Source of the DNA: Burkholderia sp. Bp8963
GTDB lineage: Bacteria > Pseudomonadota > Gammaproteobacteria > Burkholderiales > Burkholderiaceae
Length of the DNA: 64,000 bases
NCBI RefSeq assembly: GCF_003854275.1
Contig: NZ_QTQP01000001.1
Coordinates: forward strand, 357,118-421,117
Direction: 5' to 3'
Shown: in pieces, positions 7,922 through 16,641 of the stretch
How the letters are laid out: each line of letters starts with the position of its first letter
How positions within the stretch are numbered: position 1 is the stretch's first letter
Program-made: the position numbers and the translations under genes
The notes under the pieces: generated by a model
What the model saw: the letters and a program-made list of their open reading frames with translations, nothing else
What the model was told of the DNA's origin: nothing
The model's database searches: none

Positions 7922-9475
7922 TTAGATCTTGCGTTGCTGGCCTTGCCAGTACTGCTCGCGCAGATCTTTCTTCAGCACCTTGCCGACCGTGCTGCGCGGC
8001 AGCGCGGCGACGAAGTCCACACTCTTCGGCGCCTTGACCGAACCGAGCTTGTCCTTGCACAGCGCGACGAGTTCCTCGGCGCTCACGTTTTGGCCGACGT
8101 TAAGCTCGACGACCGCCTTCACCGCCTCGCCCCACTTGTCGTCGGGCACGCCGATCACCGCGCAGTCCTGCACCGCCGGGTGCGCCCAGATGACCTGTTC
8201 GACTTCGCTCGGGTACACGTTGAAGCCGCCGCTGATGATCATGTCTTTCTTGCGGTCCGTGATGTGCAGGTAGCCCTCGGCATCCAGGTGACCGATGTCG
8301 CCGGTGTGCAACCAGCCGTCGACGATGGTCTCCGCAGTCTTGTCCGGCGCCTTGAAATAGCCCTTCATCACGAGGTCTCCGCGCACGCAGATTTCTCCGG
8401 TCTCGCCTTGCGGCAGCACCTCGCCCTGATCGTTCAGGATCTCGACGCGGATCAGCGGGTTCGGACGGCCGACCGAAGACAGCCGCTCATCCGACGCAAT
8501 CTTTCCGTCGACGAAATGCTCAGTTGGCGTCAAGTAGGAAATCGACGCTGCGGCCTCCGTCTGCCCGTAACCGCCGGCCATGACGGGGCCGAACACCTCG
8601 ATCGCGCGCTTGAGCTTCTCCACCGACATCGGCGCGGCGCCGTAGAGGAAGTACTTGAGCGACGAGAAATCCTGCTGCTCGATGCCCGGGATATCGAGCA
8701 GGCGGTAGATGACCGTCGGCGGCAGGAAGAATTCGGTGACTCGATGCTTGGCGATGGTGGCCAACAGCAGCACGGGATCCGGTTTGGTCAGTACGACCAC
8801 CGTGCCACCGCGTGCGGTACAGGGCAGAGACAACATACCTGCGGTATGCGTCATCGGCGCCGCGGCAAGGTTCATCGGACGCTGCGCGCCATACGGGAAC
8901 GCGATCATGAACTGGGCGAAGTACGTCTGGAACGCGCGGTGCGAGTTCATCACGCCCTTTGGTGCGCCAGTCGTGCCACCGGTGGCCGACAGCGTGACGA
9001 TGTCGTCCATGTCGTAATCGACACGCGGCATCGTCGTCGGCTGGCATGCGCTCCACGTTGCAAGCGACGGTGCCCACGGTAGCTCGGCATCGATGCACAC
9101 CCACAGCTTCACCTTTGGCAAGCTAGCGCGCAGTTCTCCAATGATCGGCGCGAAGGCTTGGGTGAAGAACAGCGCCTCGCAGTCGAAGGCGTCCAGCACG
9201 TACTGGTTCTCGGCAGGTGCGTTGCGCCCGTTGACGGGGATGTACACCATGCCGGCGCGCCACATGCCGAGTGTGCAGCCCCAACCGATCACGTCGTTGT
9301 CCGCCCATACTGCAGCCTTCGCTTCCCTCTCGAACCCGCTCGCAAGCAGCCCGTTCGCAATGCGGCAAGAAAGCTCGCCGATCTCCTGGAACGAGAAGCT
9401 TCGCTCATCCTGGATATAGGCGATGCCGTTGGGGTTGATGCGCCACCCACGGTCGAAAAAATCAATGATTGCCAT
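7922..9475 (-). CDS. AMP-dependent acyl-CoA synthetase/ligase
   Basis: A 517-residue adenylate-forming enzyme of normal length. The nucleotide-binding loop is LSATGGTTGAPKGVM. Later motifs GGYGQTEA, LHTGDIGHLDAEGYLHITDRKKD and the C-terminal lysine region (PRSTVGKVLKKDLRE) are all intact. It activates a carboxylic acid to its CoA thioester with ATP, committing the substrate to beta-oxidation-like breakdown. The start has AAGGAATACGTAA just upstream. Position between the reductase and thiolase genes supports a catabolic role. Family-level assignment to fatty-acid/aryl CoA ligases is firm; the particular acid is not known. Confidence 0.9.
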   Translation of the reverse strand: MAIIDFFDRGWRINPNGIAYIQDERSFSFQEIGELSCRIANGLLASGFEREAKAAVWADNDVIGWGCTLGMWRAGMVYIPVNGRNAPAENQYVLDAFDCEALFFTQAFAPIIGELRASLPKVKLWVCIDAELPWAPSLATWSACQPTTMPRVDYDMDDIVTLSATGGTTGAPKGVMNSHRAFQTYFAQFMIAFPYGAQRPMNLAAAPMTHTAGMLSLPCTARGGTVVVLTKPDPVLLLATIAKHRVTEFFLPPTVIYRLLDIPGIEQQDFSSLKYFLYGAAPMSVEKLKRAIEVFGPVMAGGYGQTEAAASISYLTPTEHFVDGKIASDERLSSVGRPNPLIRVEILNDQGEVLPQGETGEICVRGDLVMKGYFKAPDKTAETIVDGWLHTGDIGHLDAEGYLHITDRKKDMIISGGFNVYPSEVEQVIWAHPAVQDCAVIGVPDDKWGEAVKAVVELNVGQNVSAEELVALCKDKLGSVKAPKSVDFVAALPRSTVGKVLKKDLREQYWQGQQRKI

Positions 9476-9573
9476 TTACGTATTCCTTTGAATCCATACC
9501 AGGTCGATGACGGGGTGATCCATGCCTTCCGTGTACGGGTTGAACCAGCCCCGCAGTGCCCTTGCGTGTACGG

Positions 9574-10707
9574 TTACAGCTGCGAGATCGTTGCGCGCGC
9601 CAGCCCGCGTTGCTCGAGGAAGCCGAGCAGGTACCGGTGGCCGAACGCCTTCGAGCCGGATGCAAAACCGACCTTGGCGGTATCGCCATCGAGGAGCTTG
9701 ATGGCGCCGGCGGCATGAAGCGCTCCGGTGGCGATATACGGCGTGATGCCGTGCAGGGTTGCACGCACCGCTGCGAGCTGGCCGCGGCCGATTGCGAAGT
9801 CAACGGTGCGATGCAGCGACGTGCGCTCGCGCGGTGGCATGGCCGGCGTGGTCGAATCGACGAGCTGCTTGAGCACCGCTTCCTGTTGCTCGCGCGGCAA
9901 GTGCGCGTACTCGGCATCCCACTTCTGGCCGAGCGCATGCACCATCTGCATCGCGTTGTTGTCGTAGAAGCCCACGCACGAGATGCAACTGCGCACGCGC
10001 GCGTCGTGCTCGAAGTACACCGGCAGCGACGTACCGCCCCACGGCAACGCAAACACAGGCTGCAGGAAATCTGGGGAGGAGACGTTGAACGAAGCGTGCT
10101 TCTCATGCGGCACCAGCTTCTTTTCCCACAGGTAGCACGCCTCCTGGCGGTAGCCCCCGAAGATGGTTGCAGTGGAGCCCACGCTCACACCGGCGCCCGC
10201 CCCACGTGGGCCGCGCGCCAACGTAGCCGTCTCCAGTGCATCGACGCCCGGCGTCTCGAGCGCCAGCTCGGCAGCGATCTCTGCAAACGAGTACATGTAC
10301 GCATTCGACGGCGACACCAGCAAGCCAGCCTGCTGGTACAGGTCGCCAAACTGCTCACGCACCTGGCGCATGTAGTGCTGCTCGCCGGTGGTGTCGAGGT
10401 AATGGCAGCCAGCCTTGAGTGCCGCCTCCACCGCAACCAGCCCGAAATCGAAGAATGGCCCGACGGTGGCACACACGACTTTGGCGCCACGAAATGCATT
10501 CACGAGCGAGTCGACGTTATGTTCCGCTTCGATGATTTCGTAGTCCGCCGACTCAAGGCGCACAACGCGCTGCGCCATCATTTCCTTCGCGCGGGCAGCG
10601 TTGCGTGCCACGGCGGTGAAGGGAATGTTCTGGTCGATCAGCCAGTCCATGATCAGCATGCCGGTGTAACCGCTTGCGCCATAGACGACGACGGGGTGCT
10701 TTGCCAT
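9574..10707 (-). CDS. Saccharopine dehydrogenase-like NADP-binding protein
   Basis: A 377-residue protein starting with a dinucleotide-binding motif (VVVYGASGYTGMLI) as found in saccharopine-dehydrogenase-like and trans-acting enoyl-reductase-like families. A second conserved-looking segment, VCATVGPFFDFG, follows at about residue 80. AGGAGACAAATC precedes the ATG. It appears to be the first gene of the second half of the minus-strand block, after a 273-base gap that must contain its promoter, though no clear -35/-10 pair could be read. In other pathways such proteins reduce enoyl or keto groups of large hydrophobic substrates. The reaction here is inferred only from the fold. Confidence 0.75.
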   Translation of the reverse strand: MAKHPVVVYGASGYTGMLIMDWLIDQNIPFTAVARNAARAKEMMAQRVVRLESADYEIIEAEHNVDSLVNAFRGAKVVCATVGPFFDFGLVAVEAALKAGCHYLDTTGEQHYMRQVREQFGDLYQQAGLLVSPSNAYMYSFAEIAAELALETPGVDALETATLARGPRGAGAGVSVGSTATIFGGYRQEACYLWEKKLVPHEKHASFNVSSPDFLQPVFALPWGGTSLPVYFEHDARVRSCISCVGFYDNNAMQMVHALGQKWDAEYAHLPREQQEAVLKQLVDSTTPAMPPRERTSLHRTVDFAIGRGQLAAVRATLHGITPYIATGALHAAGAIKLLDGDTAKVGFASGSKAFGHRYLLGFLEQRGLARATISQL

Positions 10708-10980
10708 GATTTGTCTCCTGATAGTTCGGTTGTTGAGAGTTGATTCAATTCATCGCGATTTGGTACACGGAGCCACTTAGCACGTCAGATTCCGAAGCGT
10801 GTCCACCATGTTTCGAGAGCACGAAGATCTCAATTCATGAAGGACACCGAATAAACATTGGGTCATGATGAAAAACTAATGGCGCAGTAATCGACTGAGT
10901 TTTCGATGGCGTACTCTGCCGCTTCCGCTAGTTGTCTCCGCTAGTATTGATGTGCTGGTGAGACTTGAACCAAGGGGCGT

Positions 10981-11946
10981 TCAATGCTCCGTCAGCACCC
11001 CCTCACGCGCAAACAAGATCGTTTTTCCTACCGCGTTCGTCAGAGAGGCAGTCATCGTCGCGCGATCCTCGCGCTGCGTAACATCGAACGACGCGCCGTC
11101 CGCCTTCTGCTGCAGCACCAGACCGTCGAGCCCGACGCCGGCCAGGCGATCGTCATTGACGAACAGTTCGGTGATCGAGCTTTTCGTGCCTGAACTCACC
11201 GGCGTCCAGCTCCCCCCTCCGTCCGTGCTCTGGAACATGCTTCCCAGCAATCCGGCCACGACCACCTTCCCGTCCGGCAGCACCACGCCTGTCCACAGCG
11301 TGCCCTTGCCGCCCGTCGCGCCATACGTCCAGTTCGCACCGCCGTCGGTCGACTTCAGCACCGTCCCCTGCTCCGACACGATGTACAGCGCGTGCTTCCC
11401 GTCCGAGAAGATGTGGTACAGGTTCCTGTCCGCCTTCCCGCCACCCGGCGGCTTAGGGAGCGTCTGCTTGCTCCACGTCTTGCCGCCGTCGTGCGTCACC
11501 AGCATCAGCGACCACAGGCCGACTGCAATCCCGTCCTGCGAGCTCGTGAAAATGACGGAGAACAGCGGCTGGTCGACCGACGTGTCCATGCGCTGCTTCT
11601 GCCAGGTTTCCCCACCGTCGCTGGTCGCGAGAATCGTGCCCCATTGACCGACCGCCCAGCCATGGTGCTCATCGGTAAACCTGACGGCCGACAGCGTTGC
11701 CGAGTTCGGCACGGCATGGGCTTGCCGGAACGACTTGCCGTCGTCGTCCGACAGCAGGACAAGGCCGTGCTCACCCACGGCGACGATGCGCTTTCCGGCG
11801 CGCGTCGCATCCATCAGCATCATGTGGGTCGGCGCGGCCCACGCATGTGCCGGCACGGCGGCCCAGTCAGCCACGGTTCCTGGTGGTTGTGCGAGCGCGG
11901 TCGCAGCTGCGCAGAGCGCGGTACAGGCAACGAGAATCTTGATCAT
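10981..11946 (-). CDS. Exported YCF48/BNR-repeat beta-propeller protein
   Basis: A 321-residue protein with a signal peptide (MIKILVACTALCAAATALA) followed by repeated blades of the type GxxGxxLxSxDGGxTW, for example DDDGKSFRQA, SDGGETWQ, HDGGKTWS, TDGGANWT and TDGGGSW. These define BNR/YCF48 photosynthesis-assembly-like propellers. The protein should be periplasmic. YCF48-like proteins are regularly encoded beside MMPL/RND transporters and DUF1302/DUF1329 genes in Burkholderia and Pseudomonas, and here it sits in exactly that set. Its start region is duplicated upstream (see the small exported protein). Its role may be assembly of the envelope transport complex, but this is inference. Confidence 0.8.
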   Translation of the reverse strand: MIKILVACTALCAAATALAQPPGTVADWAAVPAHAWAAPTHMMLMDATRAGKRIVAVGEHGLVLLSDDDGKSFRQAHAVPNSATLSAVRFTDEHHGWAVGQWGTILATSDGGETWQKQRMDTSVDQPLFSVIFTSSQDGIAVGLWSLMLVTHDGGKTWSKQTLPKPPGGGKADRNLYHIFSDGKHALYIVSEQGTVLKSTDGGANWTYGATGGKGTLWTGVVLPDGKVVVAGLLGSMFQSTDGGGSWTPVSSGTKSSITELFVNDDRLAGVGLDGLVLQQKADGASFDVTQREDRATMTASLTNAVGKTILFAREGVLTEH

Positions 11947-11992
11947 GGTTGCATCTCTGTTGTGGTGTGCACGGACGTCAGTGGTTGAACAG
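11939..11992. repeat. Copy A of a duplicated spacer plus signal-peptide start
   Basis: This stretch holds the end of the small exported gene, the 31-base spacer and the first codons of the YCF48 gene. It matches the stretch at 12253-12307 in order: CACTGACG, GTGCAC/GCGCAC, GAGAT, then ACCATGATCAAGA on the minus strand. The similarity continues into the signal peptide codons. It is an imperfect direct duplication, not an IS. Confidence 0.5.
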
Positions 11993-12262
11993 GTCGGCCC
12001 AACCCGCCTTCGCCGCGCCGAGTGCGACCGTCGACGACTCGGTCGATGTCTTCGCGGCCGAGGCCTGCCGTGTGAATCTGTCGTCGTTCAACGACTGTGC
12101 GGTGTTCGATTCGTCGACGGCAACCGCGCGTGCACCCGCGAGTTTTGCAGTGGTCAGGGGCGTATGGTTCGGCCCGGCCCCGTTCACGATCGGCCCATGG
12201 AATCGGACCAACGCCGCTACGGCTGCGCAAAGTACGGTACAAACAACGAATGTCTTGATCAT
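11978..12262 (-). CDS. Small exported protein of unknown function (94 residues)
   Basis: A 94-residue product starting with a signal-peptide-like sequence (MIKTFVVCTVLCAAVAAL) and a polar, Thr/Ala/Ser-rich remainder. I do not recognise the family. The ATG is preceded by GGAGATTCCACC. The first 17 codons and the spacer before them closely match the start and spacer of the adjacent YCF48 gene, and the last codons before the stop (AACCAC-TGA) resemble the end of the RND gene (AGCCAC-TGA). The gene therefore seems to have arisen by local duplication. It could be a small accessory subunit of the envelope system or a decaying product. Confidence 0.55.
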   Translation of the reverse strand: MIKTFVVCTVLCAAVAALVRFHGPIVNGAGPNHTPLTTAKLAGARAVAVDESNTAQSLNDDRFTRQASAAKTSTESSTVALGAAKAGWADLFNH

Positions 12263-12307
12263 GGTGGAATCTCCGTCGGGCGGTGCGCGAGCGTCAGTGG
12301 CTGAGCA
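12253..12307. repeat. Copy B of the duplicated spacer plus signal-peptide start
   Basis: Partner of the 11939-11992 repeat, spanning the end of the RND gene, its 31-base spacer and the start of the small exported gene. The copies lie about 315 bases apart, which is the length of the small gene plus one spacer, as expected for a tandem duplication followed by divergence. Confidence 0.5.
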
Positions 12308-14654
12308 AGCCCGGCGCACGCGCCGGCTTGCGACGCGGGAACCAGCGCTCCAGCACCGAGGCCAGCGCCGGCAGCGCCGTCATCGCCATCACCAAGTTGA
12401 CGATGAACATGAACGCGAGCAGCTTGCCCATGTCCGCCTGGAACTTGAGCGCCGAGAAGCTCCACGTCGCCACGCCGATCGCCAGCGTGATCGCCGTAAA
12501 GATCGTCGCCACGCATTCGAACTCGAGCGCACGCTCCATCGCCTTGAGGATCGGATCGCCCTCGGCCAGGTGTCGCTGCAGCCGGTTGTAGATGTACAGC
12601 GCGTAGTCCACGCCAATGCCCACCGCCAGCACCATCACCGGCAAGGTCGCCACCGTCAGGCCGATCTTGAGTTCCTTCATGAACCAGTAGCCGATGAAGG
12701 TAGCCACCGCCAGCGGCACGCAGCAGGCCAGCATCGCGCGCCAGTCGCGGTACGCGACGAACACGAGGATCACGATCGCGGCGTACACGTACAGCATCAT
12801 CGGCAACTCGCTCCTCTCCACCTCTTCATTGGTGGCTGCCAGTACCCCTGCATTGCCCGCCGCGAGGCGGATGTTGATACCCGGGAACGGATGCGACGCG
12901 CGGTACTGCTTGATGTCGTTGAGAACCCGGTTGATCGTCGTCGCCTTGTGATCGGTCAGGTACAGGTGGACGGCAGTCATGCTGCAATCGGCCGTCATGA
13001 AGCCCTTCAGGCGCGACACATCGACCGATACCGCGCCGTAGTTCTCGGGGTCGATCGGGACGACGTTCATCTTGGGATAGTCTTCGTTGTAGCCCGCGTT
13101 GTAGGTGCGCAACATCGCCGAGTAGGACTGTACGGACACCACACCCGGTTCGGTGCGCATGGCGGAGGTGAATTCGTCCTCGTACAACCCGACGGCCGGG
13201 TTGTCGCACGCCTTGCCGTTCGACTCGATCGCCACCGAGAGCCAGTCGAGGCCCATGTCGTAGTTGCCCGCGATCGACGTCGCATCCCGGTTGAACCGCG
13301 CTTCTTCACGCAACTCCGGGGCGCCCGGCTGCAGCGTGCCGATCACGCGGTCGCGGCTCTGCCAGACGGCAAGTCCGAAGACCATCAACGTGATCAAAAG
13401 CGTGACGCCTGCGAGCTTCGGCTGGGCCACCCGCGACAACGGTCGCAGGAACGCCGAGCGCCAGGCGCTTCGCTTGAGCGCGCGCTCGGCGTACGCCTGG
13501 CTGAAGTTGAAACACGATGCGGCAACCGGCAGCAGGATCAGGTTGGTGACGATCTTGTAGGCCACGCCCAGCGATGCGGTGATCGCCAGCTCGCGCACCA
13601 TCGGAATCGGAATCAGCAGCAGCGTGACGAACGACACGAACGCGGTGACGAGTGCCAGCACACCCGGGATCAGCAGGCCACTGAAGCTGTGGCGCGCGGC
13701 ATCGTACGAGCTGTTCCCGCGAGCGATCTCGCGCACGATGAAGTTGACCTGCTGCACGCCGTGCGACACGCCAATGGCGAACACCAGGAACGGCACCAGC
13801 ACCGCGAGCGGGTCCAGGCCGAAGCCCAGCAGCCTCAGCGTGCCGAACTGCCAGACCAGCGACGTCAGCGAGCAGACGATCAGCAGCACCGTGAAGCGCA
13901 CCGAATGGCAGTACCAATACACCGCCAGCGCGGTCAGCAGCAGCGCGATCGCGCAGAAGCCCAGCACGGCCGTGGCGCCGTCAGCAATGTCGCCGATCTG
14001 CTTGGCGAAGCCGATGATCTGGACTTCATAACCGGCGTCTTCGAACGGTTTGCGGATCTTGTCTTCGAGCGTATGGTTGAACGCCACGTAGTCGAGCACC
14101 TTGCCGGCACTATCCCGTTCGTTCAGCTCGGCGGTGATCATCGCGCTGTCTTCGTTGTGCGAGACGAGCGTACCGACGTAGCCCCCCAACGTCGTCGCGC
14201 GACGAATGTTCGCAACGACCTCGGGCGTCAGTTGATCCGGTGTGATGCTGCCCGAGATGATCGGCTCGGCGCGAAACCCTTCGTCGGTGATCTCGTTGAC
14301 GAACGCGTTCGGCGTCCACAGCGAGCGCACACCGATCCGGTCCACGTTCGGCAGATACGTGACCGCCTGGGTCACCTTGTACAGGCGCGTCAGCCCTTCC
14401 GGCGTCCAGATGGAACCCTTCCTGGCGCGCACCACCACCGTGATCCGGTTCGCACCGAGCAAATTGGACCGGTACTTCTGGAATGTCCGGATGTATTCAT
14501 GGCCAATCGGCATCTGCTTCTCGAAGCCGGCGTCCATCCGGAGTTGCACGGCGAATACCGCCATCACGACGGTAAACAGGCCGATCACCACAAGCACGAT
14601 CGCGCGATGGGCGAAGAAGGCCTTTTCCAGCCTGCTGACAAGACGATTGAGCAC
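12294..14654 (-). CDS. MMPL/RND family transporter
   Basis: A 786-residue inner membrane protein with the RND layout: one membrane helix near the N-terminus (residues 15-35), a periplasmic domain to about 220, five to six membrane helices to about 400, a second periplasmic domain, and a final helix bundle. The sterol-sensing-like repeats AIGVSHGVQQVNF and AVGIGVDYALYIYNRL are the paired proton-relay helices of the MMPL group. This group moves hydrophobic or lipid-like molecules. No fusion partner or adaptor of the drug-efflux type is encoded nearby. The DUF1302 and DUF1329 genes immediately before it suggest an envelope lipid-trafficking system instead. Confidence 0.88.
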   Translation of the reverse strand: MLNRLVSRLEKAFFAHRAIVLVVIGLFTVVMAVFAVQLRMDAGFEKQMPIGHEYIRTFQKYRSNLLGANRITVVVRARKGSIWTPEGLTRLYKVTQAVTYLPNVDRIGVRSLWTPNAFVNEITDEGFRAEPIISGSITPDQLTPEVVANIRRATTLGGYVGTLVSHNEDSAMITAELNERDSAGKVLDYVAFNHTLEDKIRKPFEDAGYEVQIIGFAKQIGDIADGATAVLGFCAIALLLTALAVYWYCHSVRFTVLLIVCSLTSLVWQFGTLRLLGFGLDPLAVLVPFLVFAIGVSHGVQQVNFIVREIARGNSSYDAARHSFSGLLIPGVLALVTAFVSFVTLLLIPIPMVRELAITASLGVAYKIVTNLILLPVAASCFNFSQAYAERALKRSAWRSAFLRPLSRVAQPKLAGVTLLITLMVFGLAVWQSRDRVIGTLQPGAPELREEARFNRDATSIAGNYDMGLDWLSVAIESNGKACDNPAVGLYEDEFTSAMRTEPGVVSVQSYSAMLRTYNAGYNEDYPKMNVVPIDPENYGAVSVDVSRLKGFMTADCSMTAVHLYLTDHKATTINRVLNDIKQYRASHPFPGINIRLAAGNAGVLAATNEEVERSELPMMLYVYAAIVILVFVAYRDWRAMLACCVPLAVATFIGYWFMKELKIGLTVATLPVMVLAVGIGVDYALYIYNRLQRHLAEGDPILKAMERALEFECVATIFTAITLAIGVATWSFSALKFQADMGKLLAFMFIVNLVMAMTALPALASVLERWFPRRKPARAPGLLSH

Positions 14655-14677
14655 AACGTTACCCCTTCAAGTATTCC

Positions 14678-14700
14678 GGCGGCGCGCGATGCGCGCCGTC
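14678..14700 (-). promoter_or_regulatory. Strong GC hairpin between the DUF1302 and RND genes
   Basis: GGCGCGC-GAT-GCGCGCC, extendable to about ten pairs, lies in the 63-base gap between the two genes. No run of T follows on the transcribed side, so it is more likely an mRNA-stabilising or attenuating hairpin than a simple terminator. It could set a higher level of the outer membrane protein than of the transporter. Confidence 0.4.
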
Positions 14701-14717
14701 TCTCATCGGTTCATGCG

Positions 14718-16562
14718 TCAGAAATTCCGGGTGACGAACATCCCGACGAAATTGCGATCCGCGTATGGCTGCCCCACCGTGTTGTGCCCGCCGAAGAATG
14801 CCGAAAAGTTGATGCCCGCCTGCCAGACGGTCGGATTCTGGTTGAACAGCACATAGACGTTCACCGACTTCGCGCCCTGCAGGTAGTTGCCGGTGAACGT
14901 CGGTGTATAGCCGTAGAGTCCGGTGGAGAAGGTCACCCCGGGTGTCACCTGCCAGCCGTGGATCAGCGTGCCGTCATAGGTCCAGTTGAAATCGATCGTG
15001 GCGCCGACCGAACTCGCCGTGCCCTGCGCTGCCACGATCGGATAGCCGAGCCCCGAGTTGTTGTTCAGCCACGCCAGATAGCCGGCGGCAGGCACCTGCG
15101 TGACCGTCTGTCCGTTGATCGTGCGCGTGACGCCGTTGGCATTCAGGCCCGGGTAATGGATCCACGTCAGTTCCCACGTCAACGTGGCCGAATCCGCGCC
15201 GAGCAGCTTCAGGAACGGATACCCGCTGCGCGTGAGCGCAAGCAGGCCGTTGATGTCGAGCTGGAATTTCTTCTTGTCGGCCCACTGCTGGCAGTCGATG
15301 CCCGACACGCCATTCGTGTTCAGGTCGAGCGGACCGCCGGCGCCGAAGCAGCTCGACAGCGCCACCGCGTCTCGCGGGCGATACGACAGCTCGGCGCCGA
15401 TCGCCCAGTCGCCGAGCGCGAAGTTGGTACTGGCGCCGAAGAGCTGGCGGTTGCCGAGATACGACCATTGCGCAACCCCATTCGCCGTCGACGTCAGCAC
15501 CGGCGCCTTGTCGATATAGTTGACGTAATACAGTGCGAAGTTCGCACCGAGGGAAGCGGGCGCGAAACCGAATTTCACACCGAATTGCGGCCGGTATTTC
15601 GCCGGTAGGTTTGTCGTGGTCGGAAAACCGATGTCGTTGAACGGCGGCCCCGCGAACGCGCCGTTCACGAGACCGTTCTTGATCGCGTTGAGCGTATCCT
15701 GATTGCCTGCCGCGCCCGGCCCGCCGATCGCGTTCGCAATCGTGCCCGCGCTCGGCCCGGCCACGTTCAGGTTGGTCGTGTTGAGCGTGAACGGTTCCGC
15801 GCCGCGGCCAAAGCCGTTCGTGGTCGACCAGAATGTTCCAACGGGCGGATAGCGGTTGCCGTTCCACTGAAACTGGTAGTAACCCTCAGTGCTGATCCCG
15901 TGCGAGAGATCCGCGGCGAAGCTCACCATCGGTGCCGGAAGCAGACCTTGCTTGAGCTGCGTGCCTGGAATCAGCAGCTTCTGGATATCGAGCGAGTTGG
16001 TCGCGTTGATACCGTTCTGCGCGAATATGCTCTCGCCCCAGTTGATCACCTGGTTACCGAGCCGCACGTGCGCGGGTCGCCCGTTGATCGTGAAATCCTT
16101 CTCACCCCACAGGTCCAGCAGCTGTGCGTTGTAGACCACCTGCGCCGCCGCAGTGCTCGACAGCGGCGTTCGCTCGGTGTTCTTCGCCATGAAGTCGTAC
16201 ATCCCGGTGCCGCGCACCATGAACTTCAGTCCTTCGCTCGGCATCTTCAGCAGCAGCTCGCTGGTTGCGCTGATATAGGTGCTGAACGGTTGTCCCTTGC
16301 GGTAGTTCAGGTCACCGTTGTCGCCGAAGCCCCATTGGTTGGTATTGGCCGCCGCACCGCAACCGTTCGCGTTCGGGTCGCCGGTGAGCGAGCAGCTCGG
16401 GCTCTTGGTCCGAATGCCGGCTCCTGCCGTGATATTGCTGACCAACGACCCCTGCACGGCGCCATCACCCAACGTGAAATCGTACCCGTACGCGGTCGAT
16501 GTCGCGGCACCCAGCACGGAAATAGAAACTGCAGTATGCCTAACGATTTTTTTCGCTTTCAT
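14718..16562 (-). CDS. DUF1302 family outer-membrane-type protein
   Basis: A 614-residue exported protein. The start is at the ATG preceded by GGTGGAGAC; the longer frame adds 48 unlikely residues. A signal peptide (MKAKKIVRHTAVSISVLGAA to about residue 30, ending near STAYG) leads into a Gly/Asn/Tyr-rich sequence with alternating hydrophobic strands. It ends in an aromatic residue (VGMFVTRNF), as in outer membrane beta-barrels. Features such as YDFTLGDGAVQGSLVSNITAG and the RLGNQVINWGES segment are typical of DUF1302. These proteins occur next to DUF1329 and MMPL genes and probably pass hydrophobic molecules through the outer membrane. The function is inferred from context. Confidence 0.85.
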   Translation of the reverse strand: MKAKKIVRHTAVSISVLGAATSTAYGYDFTLGDGAVQGSLVSNITAGAGIRTKSPSCSLTGDPNANGCGAAANTNQWGFGDNGDLNYRKGQPFSTYISATSELLLKMPSEGLKFMVRGTGMYDFMAKNTERTPLSSTAAAQVVYNAQLLDLWGEKDFTINGRPAHVRLGNQVINWGESIFAQNGINATNSLDIQKLLIPGTQLKQGLLPAPMVSFAADLSHGISTEGYYQFQWNGNRYPPVGTFWSTTNGFGRGAEPFTLNTTNLNVAGPSAGTIANAIGGPGAAGNQDTLNAIKNGLVNGAFAGPPFNDIGFPTTTNLPAKYRPQFGVKFGFAPASLGANFALYYVNYIDKAPVLTSTANGVAQWSYLGNRQLFGASTNFALGDWAIGAELSYRPRDAVALSSCFGAGGPLDLNTNGVSGIDCQQWADKKKFQLDINGLLALTRSGYPFLKLLGADSATLTWELTWIHYPGLNANGVTRTINGQTVTQVPAAGYLAWLNNNSGLGYPIVAAQGTASSVGATIDFNWTYDGTLIHGWQVTPGVTFSTGLYGYTPTFTGNYLQGAKSVNVYVLFNQNPTVWQAGINFSAFFGGHNTVGQPYADRNFVGMFVTRNF

Positions 16563-16641
16563 GTCTCCACCCCATCTCCAAACCGGATGCCGGCAACGCA
16601 TCCATGCGCGCAGGCTCATTTTTTTATCTATTCGACACGCG

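Noticed and set aside
11949..15608. Very long plus-strand open frame (1219 codons) opposite the RND and DUF1302 genes
   Set aside because: It is low-complexity Arg/His-rich, has no family features and is exactly antisense to two well-recognised genes; an artefact of high GC content.
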